Shown one piece after another: positions 41,125 through 50,325 of a stretch of DNA of 64,000 nucleotides. Positions within the stretch are counted from its first letter, which is position 1, and each line of letters starts with the position of its first letter. The position numbers and the translations under genes were made by a program. The DNA is from Actinomyces weissii (GTDB taxonomy: Bacteria > Actinomycetota > Actinomycetes > Actinomycetales > Actinomycetaceae). Below the pieces are notes generated by a model. The model had not been told where the DNA came from and did no database searches. It saw only the letters and a list, made by a program, of their open reading frames with translations. Location of the stretch: contig NZ_CP066802.1 of assembly GCF_016598775.1 (NCBI RefSeq), forward strand, positions 2,170,001 to 2,234,000, written 5' to 3'.

Positions 41125-43397
41125 CCACGCAGACGGGGGCGCGCCCCAGCGCGATGTTCTGCTTCGCCACCTTCCAGGACCTAGGCATGATCCTGTTCGT
41201 GCTGGTCCTGGGTACTGTGCACTTCGCGCCCGCCTGGGGCGGGATGATCGGGCCGGTGGCGGCGGGCGTGGGCGCGGTGATCGGCCTGACGATCGGCTGG
41301 CTCAGCCACGGCTGGCGCTGGGGGCCGCTGCCCACCTTCCTGGCTGCCGCCCTGGTACACCTGGGGCTGGCCCCCTTGATCCTGCCGGACGTCGGCTCCG
41401 GCCTGGGCGCCTTCCGCACGGTGGCGGTGTCCTCCCTGAGCGTGTGGCGTGACGCGCTGACCCTCTCTCCTCCTTTGACCGCCTTCACAGGCATGACGGT
41501 CCTGCCCTGGCTGGCAGGGCTGGGCGCGGGCCTGCTGTCTACGCGCCTGGTGCTGGCCGGCTACCCGCACGTGGGGGGGCTCGCCTGCCTGCTCCCCCCA
41601 CTCGTGGCCCTGGTCTGGGGGGTGCCTGAGCCCTACCTGCCCGCCCTGACCTGCCCGCCTCTGGCGGGGGCCCTGGTGCTGCTGTGGAGCATGCACGCGC
41701 GCCGTCGTCGCCGTGGCTCTATCGCGGAGGCCATGGAGGTGGGCGACGACGGCGTCGTGCGCACCGACCGGCGCTCCGGGCTGCTGGGCGTGGCGGTGGT
41801 GACGGCGGCCATGGCGGTGGCGCTGGTGGCCAGCCCCTCCGCACCTGTCTCCCGGGCCTTGCTACGTGACAGCTTTGTGCCTCCGCTGAACCTGGCAGAG
41901 TACGCCACTCCCCTGTCCCTGACCCGGGTGATCGAGACCGAGCTGGCGGACACCGAGCTGATCGCGCTGCAGGAGGCGCCTGCTGGGGTGCGGCTGCGGA
42001 TCGCGGCCCTGGACTCCTACGACGGGGTGGTGGCCTCGATCGGGGAGGACGCCTCCGGGGTGGCACGTTTCCGCCCCGTGGGTGACGGCACGGTGCTAAG
42101 CAACCTGGACCCTGACGCCGTGCGCACGGTGGTGCTGGAGCTGAAGGACTACTCCTTCACCTGGATACCTACGGTGCGTGACCTGCGCACCGTCCAGGTC
42201 AGTGGCCCGCGCGAGAACGAGCTGCGTGGCTCCATGTTCCTGGACGCCCTCTCCGGGACCCTGCTGACCACAGCGGGTACCCAGTCCGGGGACGTGTTCA
42301 CCCAGGAGGTGGTCCCCAACCAGGTGCCTAGCGAGGCGGTGCTGTCCACCCTGGAGCTGGACAAGGCGGCACCTGGAAAGGTCGATGAGGTGCCGGTGAC
42401 GATCGCTACCCGCGCGGCCACCATCATCGGCTCGGAGAGCACGGACCTGGGCCGTATCCGCGCGCTGCAGCAGGCGCTGCGGGGGAGCTACTACTCGGAC
42501 GGCACCAAGAGCCCCTCACCCTCTGGCCACGGTGCGGCCCGCCTCAGCGCCATGGTGCAGGAGGGGGAGCTGGTCGGTGACGCTGAGCAGTACTCGGTGC
42601 TGATGATGCTCATGTGCCGCTCCCTGGGCATCCCCGCGCGTGTGGTGATGGGTTTCGACCCGTCGCTGGACGGCGACGACAAGCAGGTATCGGGCGCTGA
42701 CGTTACCGCCTGGGTGGAGATCGCCTTCAAGGACGCTGGCTGGGTGCCTTTTGACGTGACCCCCAACCGGGACCAGATACCGCAGCAGCAGACGGAGAAC
42801 CGTGTGTCCAACCCCTTGCCGCAGGTGCTGCAGCCGCCGCTGACGCAGCAGGACCCGGCGGAGCTGCCGCCCAGCTACCAGGACGACAAGCCGCCGAGTG
42901 ATCCGGACGACCCCCAGCAGCAGAGCTCCTACGTGGCCCTGTTCGTGGTTAGCGGCATCGGGATCCTGCTGCTGCCCTTCCTGCTGGTGCTGGTGCTCAA
43001 GGCCTGGCGACGGCGTCGGCGTCGGCGTCTGCGCAGCCCGGGGGACCGGGTGGAGGGCGCCTGGGACGAGGTGCTGGACCGGGCCCGTGACCTGGGTGTG
43101 CAGCAAGGTTGTGGGCGGACCCGTCAGGAGACGGCCACAGACCTGGAAGCACGCTTCCCCGATGCGGGTCTGCTGCCTTTGTCGCGGGATGTTGACAGAA
43201 CCGTATTCGGGCGTGAAAAGCCCGCAGAGGAGGAGGCTGCTGCCATCTGGCGCGCGGTGGAGGCTAGTATTCCTGCGATGGGAACTGGCAGAAGCCGCTT
43301 CCAACGCGCCCGCGCCCGGGTCTCGTTGGCCTCCCTAGTCCATCCGGCTGGCCGCACCTCGCGTGGCCGCCGCATCTCCAGGAGATATCCACGATGA
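41121..43397 (+). CDS. Transglutaminase-like TgpA-type membrane protein, catalytic residues missing
   Basis: A 758-residue protein: about seven N-terminal helices (15-240), an extracytoplasmic region with a transglutaminase-like domain (about 450-550), a helix (about 600-625) and a cytoplasmic tail. In active enzymes the core reads G-x-C-E...H-A-W-V-E...D. Here the Cys position is Ala488 (GDAEQYS), the His position is Thr529 (DVTAWVEI), and only Asp545 (PFDVTP) remains. The flanking LGIPARVVMGF and GWVPFD are conserved, so the fold is kept while catalysis is probably lost. The start overlaps the DUF58 stop. Matches tgm of the PFNA cluster by position. Confidence 0.88.
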   Translation: MTTQTGARPSAMFCFATFQDLGMILFVLVLGTVHFAPAWGGMIGPVAAGVGAVIGLTIGWLSHGWRWGPLPTFLAAALVHLGLAPLILPDVGSGLGAFRTVAVSSLSVWRDALTLSPPLTAFTGMTVLPWLAGLGAGLLSTRLVLAGYPHVGGLACLLPPLVALVWGVPEPYLPALTCPPLAGALVLLWSMHARRRRRGSIAEAMEVGDDGVVRTDRRSGLLGVAVVTAAMAVALVASPSAPVSRALLRDSFVPPLNLAEYATPLSLTRVIETELADTELIALQEAPAGVRLRIAALDSYDGVVASIGEDASGVARFRPVGDGTVLSNLDPDAVRTVVLELKDYSFTWIPTVRDLRTVQVSGPRENELRGSMFLDALSGTLLTTAGTQSGDVFTQEVVPNQVPSEAVLSTLELDKAAPGKVDEVPVTIATRAATIIGSESTDLGRIRALQQALRGSYYSDGTKSPSPSGHGAARLSAMVQEGELVGDAEQYSVLMMLMCRSLGIPARVVMGFDPSLDGDDKQVSGADVTAWVEIAFKDAGWVPFDVTPNRDQIPQQQTENRVSNPLPQVLQPPLTQQDPAELPPSYQDDKPPSDPDDPQQQSSYVALFVVSGIGILLLPFLLVLVLKAWRRRRRRRLRSPGDRVEGAWDEVLDRARDLGVQQGCGRTRQETATDLEARFPDAGLLPLSRDVDRTVFGREKPAEEEAAAIWRAVEASIPAMGTGRSRFQRARARVSLASLVHPAGRTSRGRRISRRYPR

Positions 43398-45637
43398 CGC
43401 TTACGCGACCAAACGATGAGACTCTGGTGAACGCCCAGTGGGTGCCCGCCAGCACGGGGGCTCGTGCGCGCGCGGTAATCATCGACTGCGTGCTGATAAG
43501 CATACTGGCAGTGCTGTTTATGGGTGTGTCCATCCTGGTGCTCAACGAGCCCAAGCTGGGGCTGCTGGTGGCGATCCTGGTGGTGATCCTGCTAGTGCGC
43601 GAGGCAGACCTTACACTCACCGGCTACAGCGTGGGCGGCCGGGTGGCGGGAGTCCGTTTCGTGGACGCACGCACCGGTGGCGCGCCCGGTATCGGGATGT
43701 TCTTCCACGCTGACCTGGTGCTGGTGACCATTGTGCCGACGCTGGGCTTCGGCTCCCTGCTGCTGCTGAGCTCGGCGGCCAAGAGCCCGGACCGACGGGG
43801 CTGGCACGACCGTATCTCCGGGCTTATGGCGCTCAGCACCAAGCCGGGCCTGGAGGATGAGGAGGAGATCTCGGCCAGCTCCCTGGTGTCCTCCGGCACG
43901 CTGACAGAGGTGCCTGAGGACCTGTACCAGGCTGACGGGCAGGAGCCTGCGGACCTGGGGACGGCGCCTCCTCCCCCGGCCGAGGCTGCGCAGCCTGCTT
44001 CCGCTGAGCCTGCCCGGGCCGTCCCGGAGGCCGGGCTGCCTGCCGTGCCGTCACCGGCGGCACAAGCTGATCCGGCTCCGGCCTTCGTGCCCGCTGACCC
44101 CGTACCGGCACCGGCTGTGGAGGGCTCTGTGCCACCGGAGCCCGTCGCCGCGCCGGAGGCGGCCCCGGCGGACACCGCCCCCGCACCTGCGGCTGCCGCG
44201 CCCCCGCCCCCGGCGGCCACCGAGGTGGAGGACGTCGAGGCCGCCAAGGAGGTCGCGGCAGCCTCTGCTACGGCAGGCTCGACGGACGCACAGCACCCGG
44301 AGACGACGGAGCACGGCCTGACTGACACGCAGGCCCCGGCGGCACCGCCTGCCCCGGCTCCTGCTTTCGTGCCTGCTGAGCCCGCGCCCGTCGTGGAAAG
44401 CGGTACCGTGACAGCGTCGGCCAGCGAGACCGTTCCCCCGGAGCCTGTCGGTGCTGGGGCCGGGGAGGCGGCGGACACCGGTCACGAGCTCACTGAGGTC
44501 CCAGAGGGATCCGAGGCTGGCACCCCCGGCAGCCTGGAGGCCGCGGCCGCGGAGGCAGCCGCAGGTGCTGCGGCGGGCACGGACGAGGCCGTAGACGAGC
44601 CTGAAGAGGCTGACGAGGTCCTGGTCACCGCTGCCGCTTTGGAGACGCAGCTGACCTCCACCGAGGCTGCTGAGCCCTCCGTCGAGCAGCACGCCGGACC
44701 CGCCTACCACAGTGAGGTCGTGCCGCCTCTGCCGGAGCACGGCCAGGACTACGGACGCCTGCAGGATCAGGATCTTGCCGACAGCGCCTTTGCCTCCGAC
44801 TTCGTGGCCGTACCTGACCAGGACGCCTTCTCCAACCTGGATGACTCCCCCTTCATGGTGGTGCCGGGCGACGAGGCTATAGGCGCCCCCCGTTCTGCTC
44901 CCTCACCCTCTGAGAGCGACGACCACTACGAGCTGGTCCAGGAGGTCCTTAGCCGCCGGGCCGCCGCCCGCAACGCCACGGCAGCCGCCAGCGCCGCGGC
45001 CACCGACGCCGTCGTCCTGCCCGGGGACCAGCCGGAGCCGCCGGAGCCCGCTACCGCCCCCGCGGAGGAGGGAACCAAGGCGGTCAACGACACCCTCATT
45101 GACGCCAGCCTGGTGGACGGCCACACCACCGACGAGCCCATGATCGAGGTGCCCGAGGGAGAGTCCCTGGACAGCTACTTCGCCCAGGCCCTGATCGCCG
45201 AGGACGACTCCCTGTCCGCCGACTCCGCCGACTCCGCCCCGGACGAGGTGGTCTCCGCAGAGGGCACAGAGGGCCCGGACCCGGCTTTCGTGGACGACCG
45301 CAGCGAGCCGGTCATGCGGCTCATGCCCTTCACCAACACCGGCCGGGCCATCCACATCACGGGCCCCATCATTATCGGGCGTGCCCCCTTGAACACCTCC
45401 AGGTACCCGGAGGCCAAGCTGGTGGCCCTGGGAGACCAGGCGCCTTCCGTCTCCAAGACCCACGCCGCCATGATGCCCACCGATCACGGCGTCCTGGTCA
45501 CGGACCTAGGCTCCAGCAACGGCACCCGGGTGGTGCGGGCGGGCAAGGCCCGGCGGATCCCCACCGACGTCGCCGTCATGGTGCACGAGGGTGGTGTGGT
45601 GCTCCTGGGGCAGACCGCCTACCGCGTGCAGCGCTGA
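43394..45637 (+). CDS. RDD-FHA domain membrane protein
   Basis: A 747-residue protein beginning with an RDD domain (about 15-150, three helices, GYSVGGRVAGVRFVDARTGG, DRRGWHDRISG). A very long Ala/Pro/Glu linker (about 160-600) contains duplicated blocks with APAFVPADP/APAFVPAEP. It ends in a forkhead-associated domain (about 635-747) with GRAP, SVSKTHAAM and DLGSSNGTRV, which should bind a phosphothreonine. The likely kinase partner lies just downstream on the opposite strand. The start overlaps the preceding stop (ATGA). The linker may itself be phosphorylated or span a crowded membrane edge. Confidence 0.9.
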   Translation: MTLTRPNDETLVNAQWVPASTGARARAVIIDCVLISILAVLFMGVSILVLNEPKLGLLVAILVVILLVREADLTLTGYSVGGRVAGVRFVDARTGGAPGIGMFFHADLVLVTIVPTLGFGSLLLLSSAAKSPDRRGWHDRISGLMALSTKPGLEDEEEISASSLVSSGTLTEVPEDLYQADGQEPADLGTAPPPPAEAAQPASAEPARAVPEAGLPAVPSPAAQADPAPAFVPADPVPAPAVEGSVPPEPVAAPEAAPADTAPAPAAAAPPPPAATEVEDVEAAKEVAAASATAGSTDAQHPETTEHGLTDTQAPAAPPAPAPAFVPAEPAPVVESGTVTASASETVPPEPVGAGAGEAADTGHELTEVPEGSEAGTPGSLEAAAAEAAAGAAAGTDEAVDEPEEADEVLVTAAALETQLTSTEAAEPSVEQHAGPAYHSEVVPPLPEHGQDYGRLQDQDLADSAFASDFVAVPDQDAFSNLDDSPFMVVPGDEAIGAPRSAPSPSESDDHYELVQEVLSRRAAARNATAAASAAATDAVVLPGDQPEPPEPATAPAEEGTKAVNDTLIDASLVDGHTTDEPMIEVPEGESLDSYFAQALIAEDDSLSADSADSAPDEVVSAEGTEGPDPAFVDDRSEPVMRLMPFTNTGRAIHITGPIIIGRAPLNTSRYPEAKLVALGDQAPSVSKTHAAMMPTDHGVLVTDLGSSNGTRVVRAGKARRIPTDVAVMVHEGGVVLLGQTAYRVQR

Positions 45638-45676
45638 GAGCCTGGGCAGGCGGCCGACAGCGCCCTTGAGCGAGCA

Positions 45677-45718
45677 GGTGCCCGGCGGGCTGGCAGGAAC
45701 CAGTTCCCGCCGGGCACC
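45677..45718. terminator. Bidirectional hairpin between RDD-FHA and kinase genes
   Basis: A 13-bp perfect stem (GGTGCCCGGCGGG at 45677-45689 with 45706-45718, loop of 16) lies midway between the two convergent stops. Confidence 0.8.
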
Positions 45719-45777
45719 ACTGTGTACAGGCAGAGCCGCCTGTACCTGAGCGTCTGTGCCTTCCGGCGTCCTGCCGT

Positions 45778-47289
45778 CTACTGGGCAGGCGTGTTCACGC
45801 AGGCGGTAACGGGCTGGGAGGCCTTGCCGTTGGCCTGCACCGCCCGTACCTCCAGGCAGGTACGGGCCGGCTCGGCGTCCACCACGACCTTGGGCTCGCT
45901 GACCTGCAGCAGGGCGGGCTGCGTACCGGGACGGTCCACGCCGTAGAGGTAGCTGCCCTGCCAGGAGTCTGTGGGGGCCTCCCAGGTGAAGGTGACCCTC
46001 CCGTCCTGCCCCAGTGTGCCTTCCAGGTGCCGGGGCGAGGGCACGGTGGAGCCGATCGCCCCGCCGGGTCCGGGCGCTATGGTGGAAAGCCCCGCTCCCC
46101 CCTGCTGCGCTGGCGGCGGCTCCTGCCTGTGCAGCAGGAGGTAGCCCCCGGCGGAGGCGGCCACGACCGTCCCTGCCGCCAGCAGCACCATCCACCGACG
46201 TCCCCGGGGCCGGTGCGGCTCGGCAGCACCATCCAGGTCCAGCTCCTCCAGACCCGCCGGGGCCTGCTGCGAGCCTGGCCTGGACCGCGTCCCCTCCGCC
46301 CGTTGGGGCTTGTCCACGTCAATGACGTCGTAGACCCCGAACCTGGTGGTGCCGCCGTCGGTGTCGTCAGCGGTGTCGTCGTCACTGGCACCCGCGACCT
46401 CCACGGAGTTGGAGGCCCGCAGCACGTCGATGGTGGTGATCGGCAGGCTGAGCTCGCTCTCCACCTGCTGCAGGGCACGCGCGAAGGCCAGGGCGTTGGG
46501 GTAGCGGTTCTCCGGCTTCTTGGCCATGGCCGTAGACAGGACCCGTTGCAGGGATGGTGGCACGTCCTCCCGGGTGATCTGGGGCAGGGGCGCCTTTACG
46601 ATCCGTCGGGAGAGCTCGTAGACGCCGTTGTCGCCGCCGACCGCCTCGTAGGGGCTGCGGCAGGTGAGCATGGCGTAGGCGGTGGCACCCAGGGAGTAGA
46701 TGTCGGAGGCAGGTACCGGCACGCGGGAGCCGAGCAGCTGCTCGGGCGGCGCCCAGGGCACGCTCATGCCGCGCAGCTCGCTGTCCCCCTTGGGGTCGGA
46801 CAGGGCGGAGATACCGAAGTCGGACAGGACCGGCCGCCCGTAGCTGGTAAAGAGGATGTTGGCGGGCTTGATGTCCCGGTGGACGATTCCGGCCCGGTGG
46901 GCGGTCTCGACGGCGCCCGCGATCTGGATGGTGATGTTCAGGGTCTCGGCGACGCTGAGCGGGTCCTTGTCGATGATGGCACTCAGTGCTGGCGGCGGGC
47001 AGTACTCCATTACCAGGAAGGGCCGCCCGTCAGAGGTCTCCCCCACCTCATTGATCGTGAGGATCGCGGGGTGGGTGGAGACCCTGGCCATCAGGTTGGC
47101 CTCGGACTCGATCCGGGCCTTGGCGCCGCTGTTGCCTCCGGCGTCGAGCACCTTGACGGCGACCTGCCGCCGGGGCATCTGCTGCTCGTACAGGTAGACG
47201 TGCGCCGATCCTCCAGTGCCGATCTCCCGGAGGTAGGTGAAGCCAGCGATCCCCGGGGGGACACTGGCTTCTGCCTGGGCCTTGGTCAC
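45778..47289 (-). CDS. Membrane Ser/Thr protein kinase
   Basis: A 503-residue receptor-like kinase. The cytoplasmic kinase domain (about 15-275) is complete: glycine loop GTGGSAHV (24-31), Lys46 in VAVKVL, HRDIKPAN with catalytic Asp139, DFG at 157-159 and the APPEQL motif. A disordered acidic linker follows, one membrane helix (about 372-390), and an extracellular FN3-like domain (about 420-503) with two cysteines. GTG 47287-47289 overlaps the stop of the upstream FHA gene, so the two are coupled. This corresponds to pkb2 of the bifidobacterial PFNA cluster. The extracellular FN3 domain may sense the same ligand as the giant Fn3 protein. Confidence 0.95.
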   Translation of the reverse strand: MTKAQAEASVPPGIAGFTYLREIGTGGSAHVYLYEQQMPRRQVAVKVLDAGGNSGAKARIESEANLMARVSTHPAILTINEVGETSDGRPFLVMEYCPPPALSAIIDKDPLSVAETLNITIQIAGAVETAHRAGIVHRDIKPANILFTSYGRPVLSDFGISALSDPKGDSELRGMSVPWAPPEQLLGSRVPVPASDIYSLGATAYAMLTCRSPYEAVGGDNGVYELSRRIVKAPLPQITREDVPPSLQRVLSTAMAKKPENRYPNALAFARALQQVESELSLPITTIDVLRASNSVEVAGASDDDTADDTDGGTTRFGVYDVIDVDKPQRAEGTRSRPGSQQAPAGLEELDLDGAAEPHRPRGRRWMVLLAAGTVVAASAGGYLLLHRQEPPPAQQGGAGLSTIAPGPGGAIGSTVPSPRHLEGTLGQDGRVTFTWEAPTDSWQGSYLYGVDRPGTQPALLQVSEPKVVVDAEPARTCLEVRAVQANGKASQPVTACVNTPAQ

Positions 47290-49448
47290 GGAAGGTCCTC
47301 AAAGACGAGGGACTGGCCGTCGCCGAGGACCAGCTCGTCGCCGTTGCGGATGAGCACGGAGGTGCCGGGGGCCATGCGCACCGGGTCCTCGCCGTCACGG
47401 CACAGGATGGTGCCGTTGCGGGTGGCCAGGTCCTCGACCAGCACGGCCCACTCCTCCAGCATGATGTGCACGTGGTTGCGGGAGATGAGGCGCTCGGGGC
47501 TCGGCACCACCACGGCCAGCGGCGGCACGTCCCCCATGGCGAAGGAGGTGACGTCGGGCTGACGGCCTACCACCAGGTCGCGGTCCAGGGAGATGACCTC
47601 ACCGGAGGACATGGTCACGGTCCCCAGGGAGGGGCAGGCCATGCGCTGCGCGGGCAGTACCAGCTCCTCCCCGCAGACACGGCAGTGGCTGCGGCTGGTG
47701 GGGTTGGCGTGGCCCTTCGGGCAAGGGAAGGCCAGCACGTAGCGGTCCTCGTAGAGCTCGTTGCTGCTGGCGGCGTCCAGGTCGACGCCGAACTCGGCGT
47801 CCAGCTCAGCCAGGAGGGCCTCGGGCAGGTCCTGGTCCATGGTGCTGGAGATGATGGTGGAGGACAGCACCTGGCCGTCAGCCTCGGCCCCAGGCTGCGA
47901 GGCGACTGCGGCAGGCGCGGGGCCCTCCTCGTCGAAGTCGTCGAAGTCGTCGACGAAGTCCATGCCGGGGCCGAGCTCCGCCTCCGGCTCGTACTCGAGC
48001 TCGTCAGCCGGGACCTGACCGACCAGGGGCGCCGCGACGGGCTCCTGCGCCTGCACGGTCTCAGCCTCGGGAGCCGGTGCCGCCTGGGCCTCAGGCTCCT
48101 GCGCCTGCACGGTCTCAGGCTTCTTGCCCTTGGCGTTCTTGCGTCCCTTCTTGGGACGTGAGCCACGGGCAGGCGCTGCGGCGTCAGCCTCCACGGCGTC
48201 GTGCTCGGTCTCAGCGGCGACCTCGGCCCCAGGGGCCGGGTCGCTGTCAGCCTGCTCGCTGTCAGCCTGGGGGGTCTCAGCCTCGTCCTGGGCGGTCTCA
48301 GTGTCCTGCACGGCCTCAGGGGCAGCCTGTAGCGCCTCCGCAGCGCCGGTCTCGAAATCGACCTCGGTGGCCTGCTCGCTGTCATCCTGGTCGGTCTCGT
48401 CCGCGGCCACAGCCTCAGCCTCCGCCTCCGCGGCAGCCTCGGTCCCGGACATGAGGTCGGCCGAGCCGGTGCCAGGCTGGCCGGCCTCGACCTCTACCTG
48501 AGTACCAAGCTCCGCGTCAGTCTCGGTCCTGGCCTGGTCGTCGGTGCTGGCAGGCTCCTGTGCGGAGTCCTCCGACCGCTCAGGTGCACCGTCCTCCAGG
48601 TCCTCGGTGGGCGTGACAGGCTCAGCGTGGATAGAGTCCGCCAGCTCGTCGACCTCGTCAACGGGCTCGCTCAGGTCCTCGTCCTGGGGGGCCGGGGCAC
48701 CCTCCTCCTGCGGCTCAGGGTCGGCCGCCTCCGGCGCAGAGTCCCCCTCCGGGGCCTCCTCCGGCTCCGCCGCGGCCTGGTCGTGGTCGGTGACGACGGG
48801 GGCGAGCGCCGCAGCGCTCAGCTCCTCCACGAAGGCGGGGGTCTCGGCCACGGCCTCCGGCAGCCCGTCCTCCGCCTGAGCAGCCTCCGGCTCCTCGGCC
48901 AGGGCGGGTGCCAGGGAGACAGCGGAGGGCTGCTCCTCCGGGGCCGGCTGCTCGCCTGGCACCGGGGCCTGGGGAATGATGTCTCCGTCAGCCTTGGCGC
49001 CCCCCAGCAGCAGCGCGGCCGCCGAGACGATGGCGTCGACCACCGGGCGCGTGCGGCCCCGCAGCTCCTCGGGGGCGATCACCCGCACGTCCTGGGCGGC
49101 CCCCAAGGTGGTCTCGTACCAGGTCTCCACGCCTTCACAGTCGAGCTTGGAGCCGTCCACGAAGACGACCGGTCGACCGCGCACCAGGACGTGCATAGCA
49201 CCGGGCTCCTCGGCGATCACCGCGGCGAACTCCGGCAGGGAACCGATGTGCCCACCGGAGCTGACCAGCAGGGCGTCCATCAGGTCGACCATCGAGGTGC
49301 CCTCGGCTCGGAGCAGCTCCCACAGGTCGGTGACGATGTCGTCATCGGCGGTGGGAGGCAGAAGCATGACTCCACGGGGCGTTACCACGGCCACCCAGCT
49401 ACCGCCCACCCACTGAACAGCACCTGCAGTGGTAAGACCTGTGGACAT
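47286..49448 (-). CDS. FHA-domain protein with a novel N-terminal domain
   Basis: A 720-residue cytoplasmic protein without membrane helices. The N-terminal domain (about 1-155) has AVQWVGGSWVAVVTPRGVMLLPP and is duplicated in the gene just upstream; I do not recognise its family. A long acidic Ala/Glu linker (about 160-560) includes repeated ETVQAQEP blocks. A zinc ribbon (CPKGH...CRVCGEEL) and an FHA domain (about 625-720, with GRQP, LISRNHVHI and DLATRNGT) end the protein. ATG 49446-49448 has AAGGAG six bases upstream. Coupled to the kinase gene by GTGA overlap, so a direct kinase substrate or adaptor role is likely. Confidence 0.88.
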   Translation of the reverse strand: MSTGLTTAGAVQWVGGSWVAVVTPRGVMLLPPTADDDIVTDLWELLRAEGTSMVDLMDALLVSSGGHIGSLPEFAAVIAEEPGAMHVLVRGRPVVFVDGSKLDCEGVETWYETTLGAAQDVRVIAPEELRGRTRPVVDAIVSAAALLLGGAKADGDIIPQAPVPGEQPAPEEQPSAVSLAPALAEEPEAAQAEDGLPEAVAETPAFVEELSAAALAPVVTDHDQAAAEPEEAPEGDSAPEAADPEPQEEGAPAPQDEDLSEPVDEVDELADSIHAEPVTPTEDLEDGAPERSEDSAQEPASTDDQARTETDAELGTQVEVEAGQPGTGSADLMSGTEAAAEAEAEAVAADETDQDDSEQATEVDFETGAAEALQAAPEAVQDTETAQDEAETPQADSEQADSDPAPGAEVAAETEHDAVEADAAAPARGSRPKKGRKNAKGKKPETVQAQEPEAQAAPAPEAETVQAQEPVAAPLVGQVPADELEYEPEAELGPGMDFVDDFDDFDEEGPAPAAVASQPGAEADGQVLSSTIISSTMDQDLPEALLAELDAEFGVDLDAASSNELYEDRYVLAFPCPKGHANPTSRSHCRVCGEELVLPAQRMACPSLGTVTMSSGEVISLDRDLVVGRQPDVTSFAMGDVPPLAVVVPSPERLISRNHVHIMLEEWAVLVEDLATRNGTILCRDGEDPVRMAPGTSVLIRNGDELVLGDGQSLVFEDLP

Positions 49449-49639
49449 CCGGGACTCCTTCGACAACTGGATTGCTTTAGGTCAGAACATGACGAATGCT
49501 GACCACAGTACCGCAGACCAGTCGGCCGCCACATTGAGAACAAGCGTCAGAATGGGCAATCATCGCCAACATTCCGGCACGTCCCACGGCGCGTGCGCAC
49601 CTGTGACGGCCGACCGGCCGCGCGGTTCGGAGAAGAGGC

Positions 49640-50125
49640 TCAGGCCTCGTCGATGACGACGGCGGCGGTGCGCTGGTCTCCCAGGCGGACCACCGAGGCC
49701 GCGACGACACCGTCGACCACCGGACGCATACGCGCACCGGGGGCCTCGTGCACGCGGACCTGCACTGAGGAGGGGGCGGGCAGGACGGTCTCGCACCAGG
49801 TGGACACGGCGCGGGCGTCGACGATCTCGCCGTCGACCTCCAGGGCCGGAACACCGCGCAGCGCCAGGTGCACGTCGCCGTTGTCGCTCAGCAGCAGCAG
49901 GGCGAAGTCCGGGATGGAGGCGATGCGCCCACCCTGAGCGACCAGCAGCTCGTCGAGGACGTCGGTCATGGTCGCGCTGCCCGAGCGGAGCAGCCTCCAG
50001 ACGCGGTTGACCAGCTCGTCGGAGACCTCCGGGGGAAGGAGCATGAGACCGTTGGGGGTGACGACAGCGGTCCAGCTGCCCTCAGCCCACTGGACAGCAG
50101 TGCCAGCAGTAAGACGTTCAGACAT
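49640..50125 (-). CDS. Short paralogue of the FHA protein's N-terminal domain
   Basis: A 161-residue protein matching, end to end, the first 150 residues of the adjacent FHA protein: AVQWAEGSWTAVVTPNGLMLLPP, LLVAQGGRIASIPDFA, a TWCETVLP region and RMRPVVDGVVAASVVRLG. The frame runs further upstream, but ATG 50123-50125 has AAGGAG seven bases before it and aligns with the paralogue's start. No transmembrane segment, zinc ribbon or FHA domain. It is probably a free-standing partner or regulator formed by duplication; the domain's function is unknown. Confidence 0.82.
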   Translation of the reverse strand: MSERLTAGTAVQWAEGSWTAVVTPNGLMLLPPEVSDELVNRVWRLLRSGSATMTDVLDELLVAQGGRIASIPDFALLLLSDNGDVHLALRGVPALEVDGEIVDARAVSTWCETVLPAPSSVQVRVHEAPGARMRPVVDGVVAASVVRLGDQRTAAVVIDEA

Positions 50126-50144
50126 CCAAATACTCCTTGGATTC

Positions 50145-50308
50145 CCCGCAAAACTGCGGGAGTCGGAAGATGAAGCGTTTGAAACGTACCCCACCAGCCC
50201 AGCGCTCTTGGAGCCCGTGCGGGACTCATGCGGAGACTGGTCAAGACCTGCGGAAGCGTGCGGCACCCCTTGGAACCCACACGCTAGCCGCAATTAAACG
50301 TGCACGTT
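50145..50308 (-). promoter_or_regulatory. Leader hairpin and palindrome upstream of the short paralogue
   Basis: CCCGCA-AAAC-TGCGGG (50145-50160) forms a hairpin just before the ribosome-binding site of the 161-residue protein. Further upstream AACGTGCACGTT (50297-50308) is a 12-bp palindrome next to AT-rich sequence, in a position suited to a promoter operator. No gene is seen in this 200-base gap. Confidence 0.4.
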
Positions 50309-50325
50309 ATTTGCGCACCACAACT

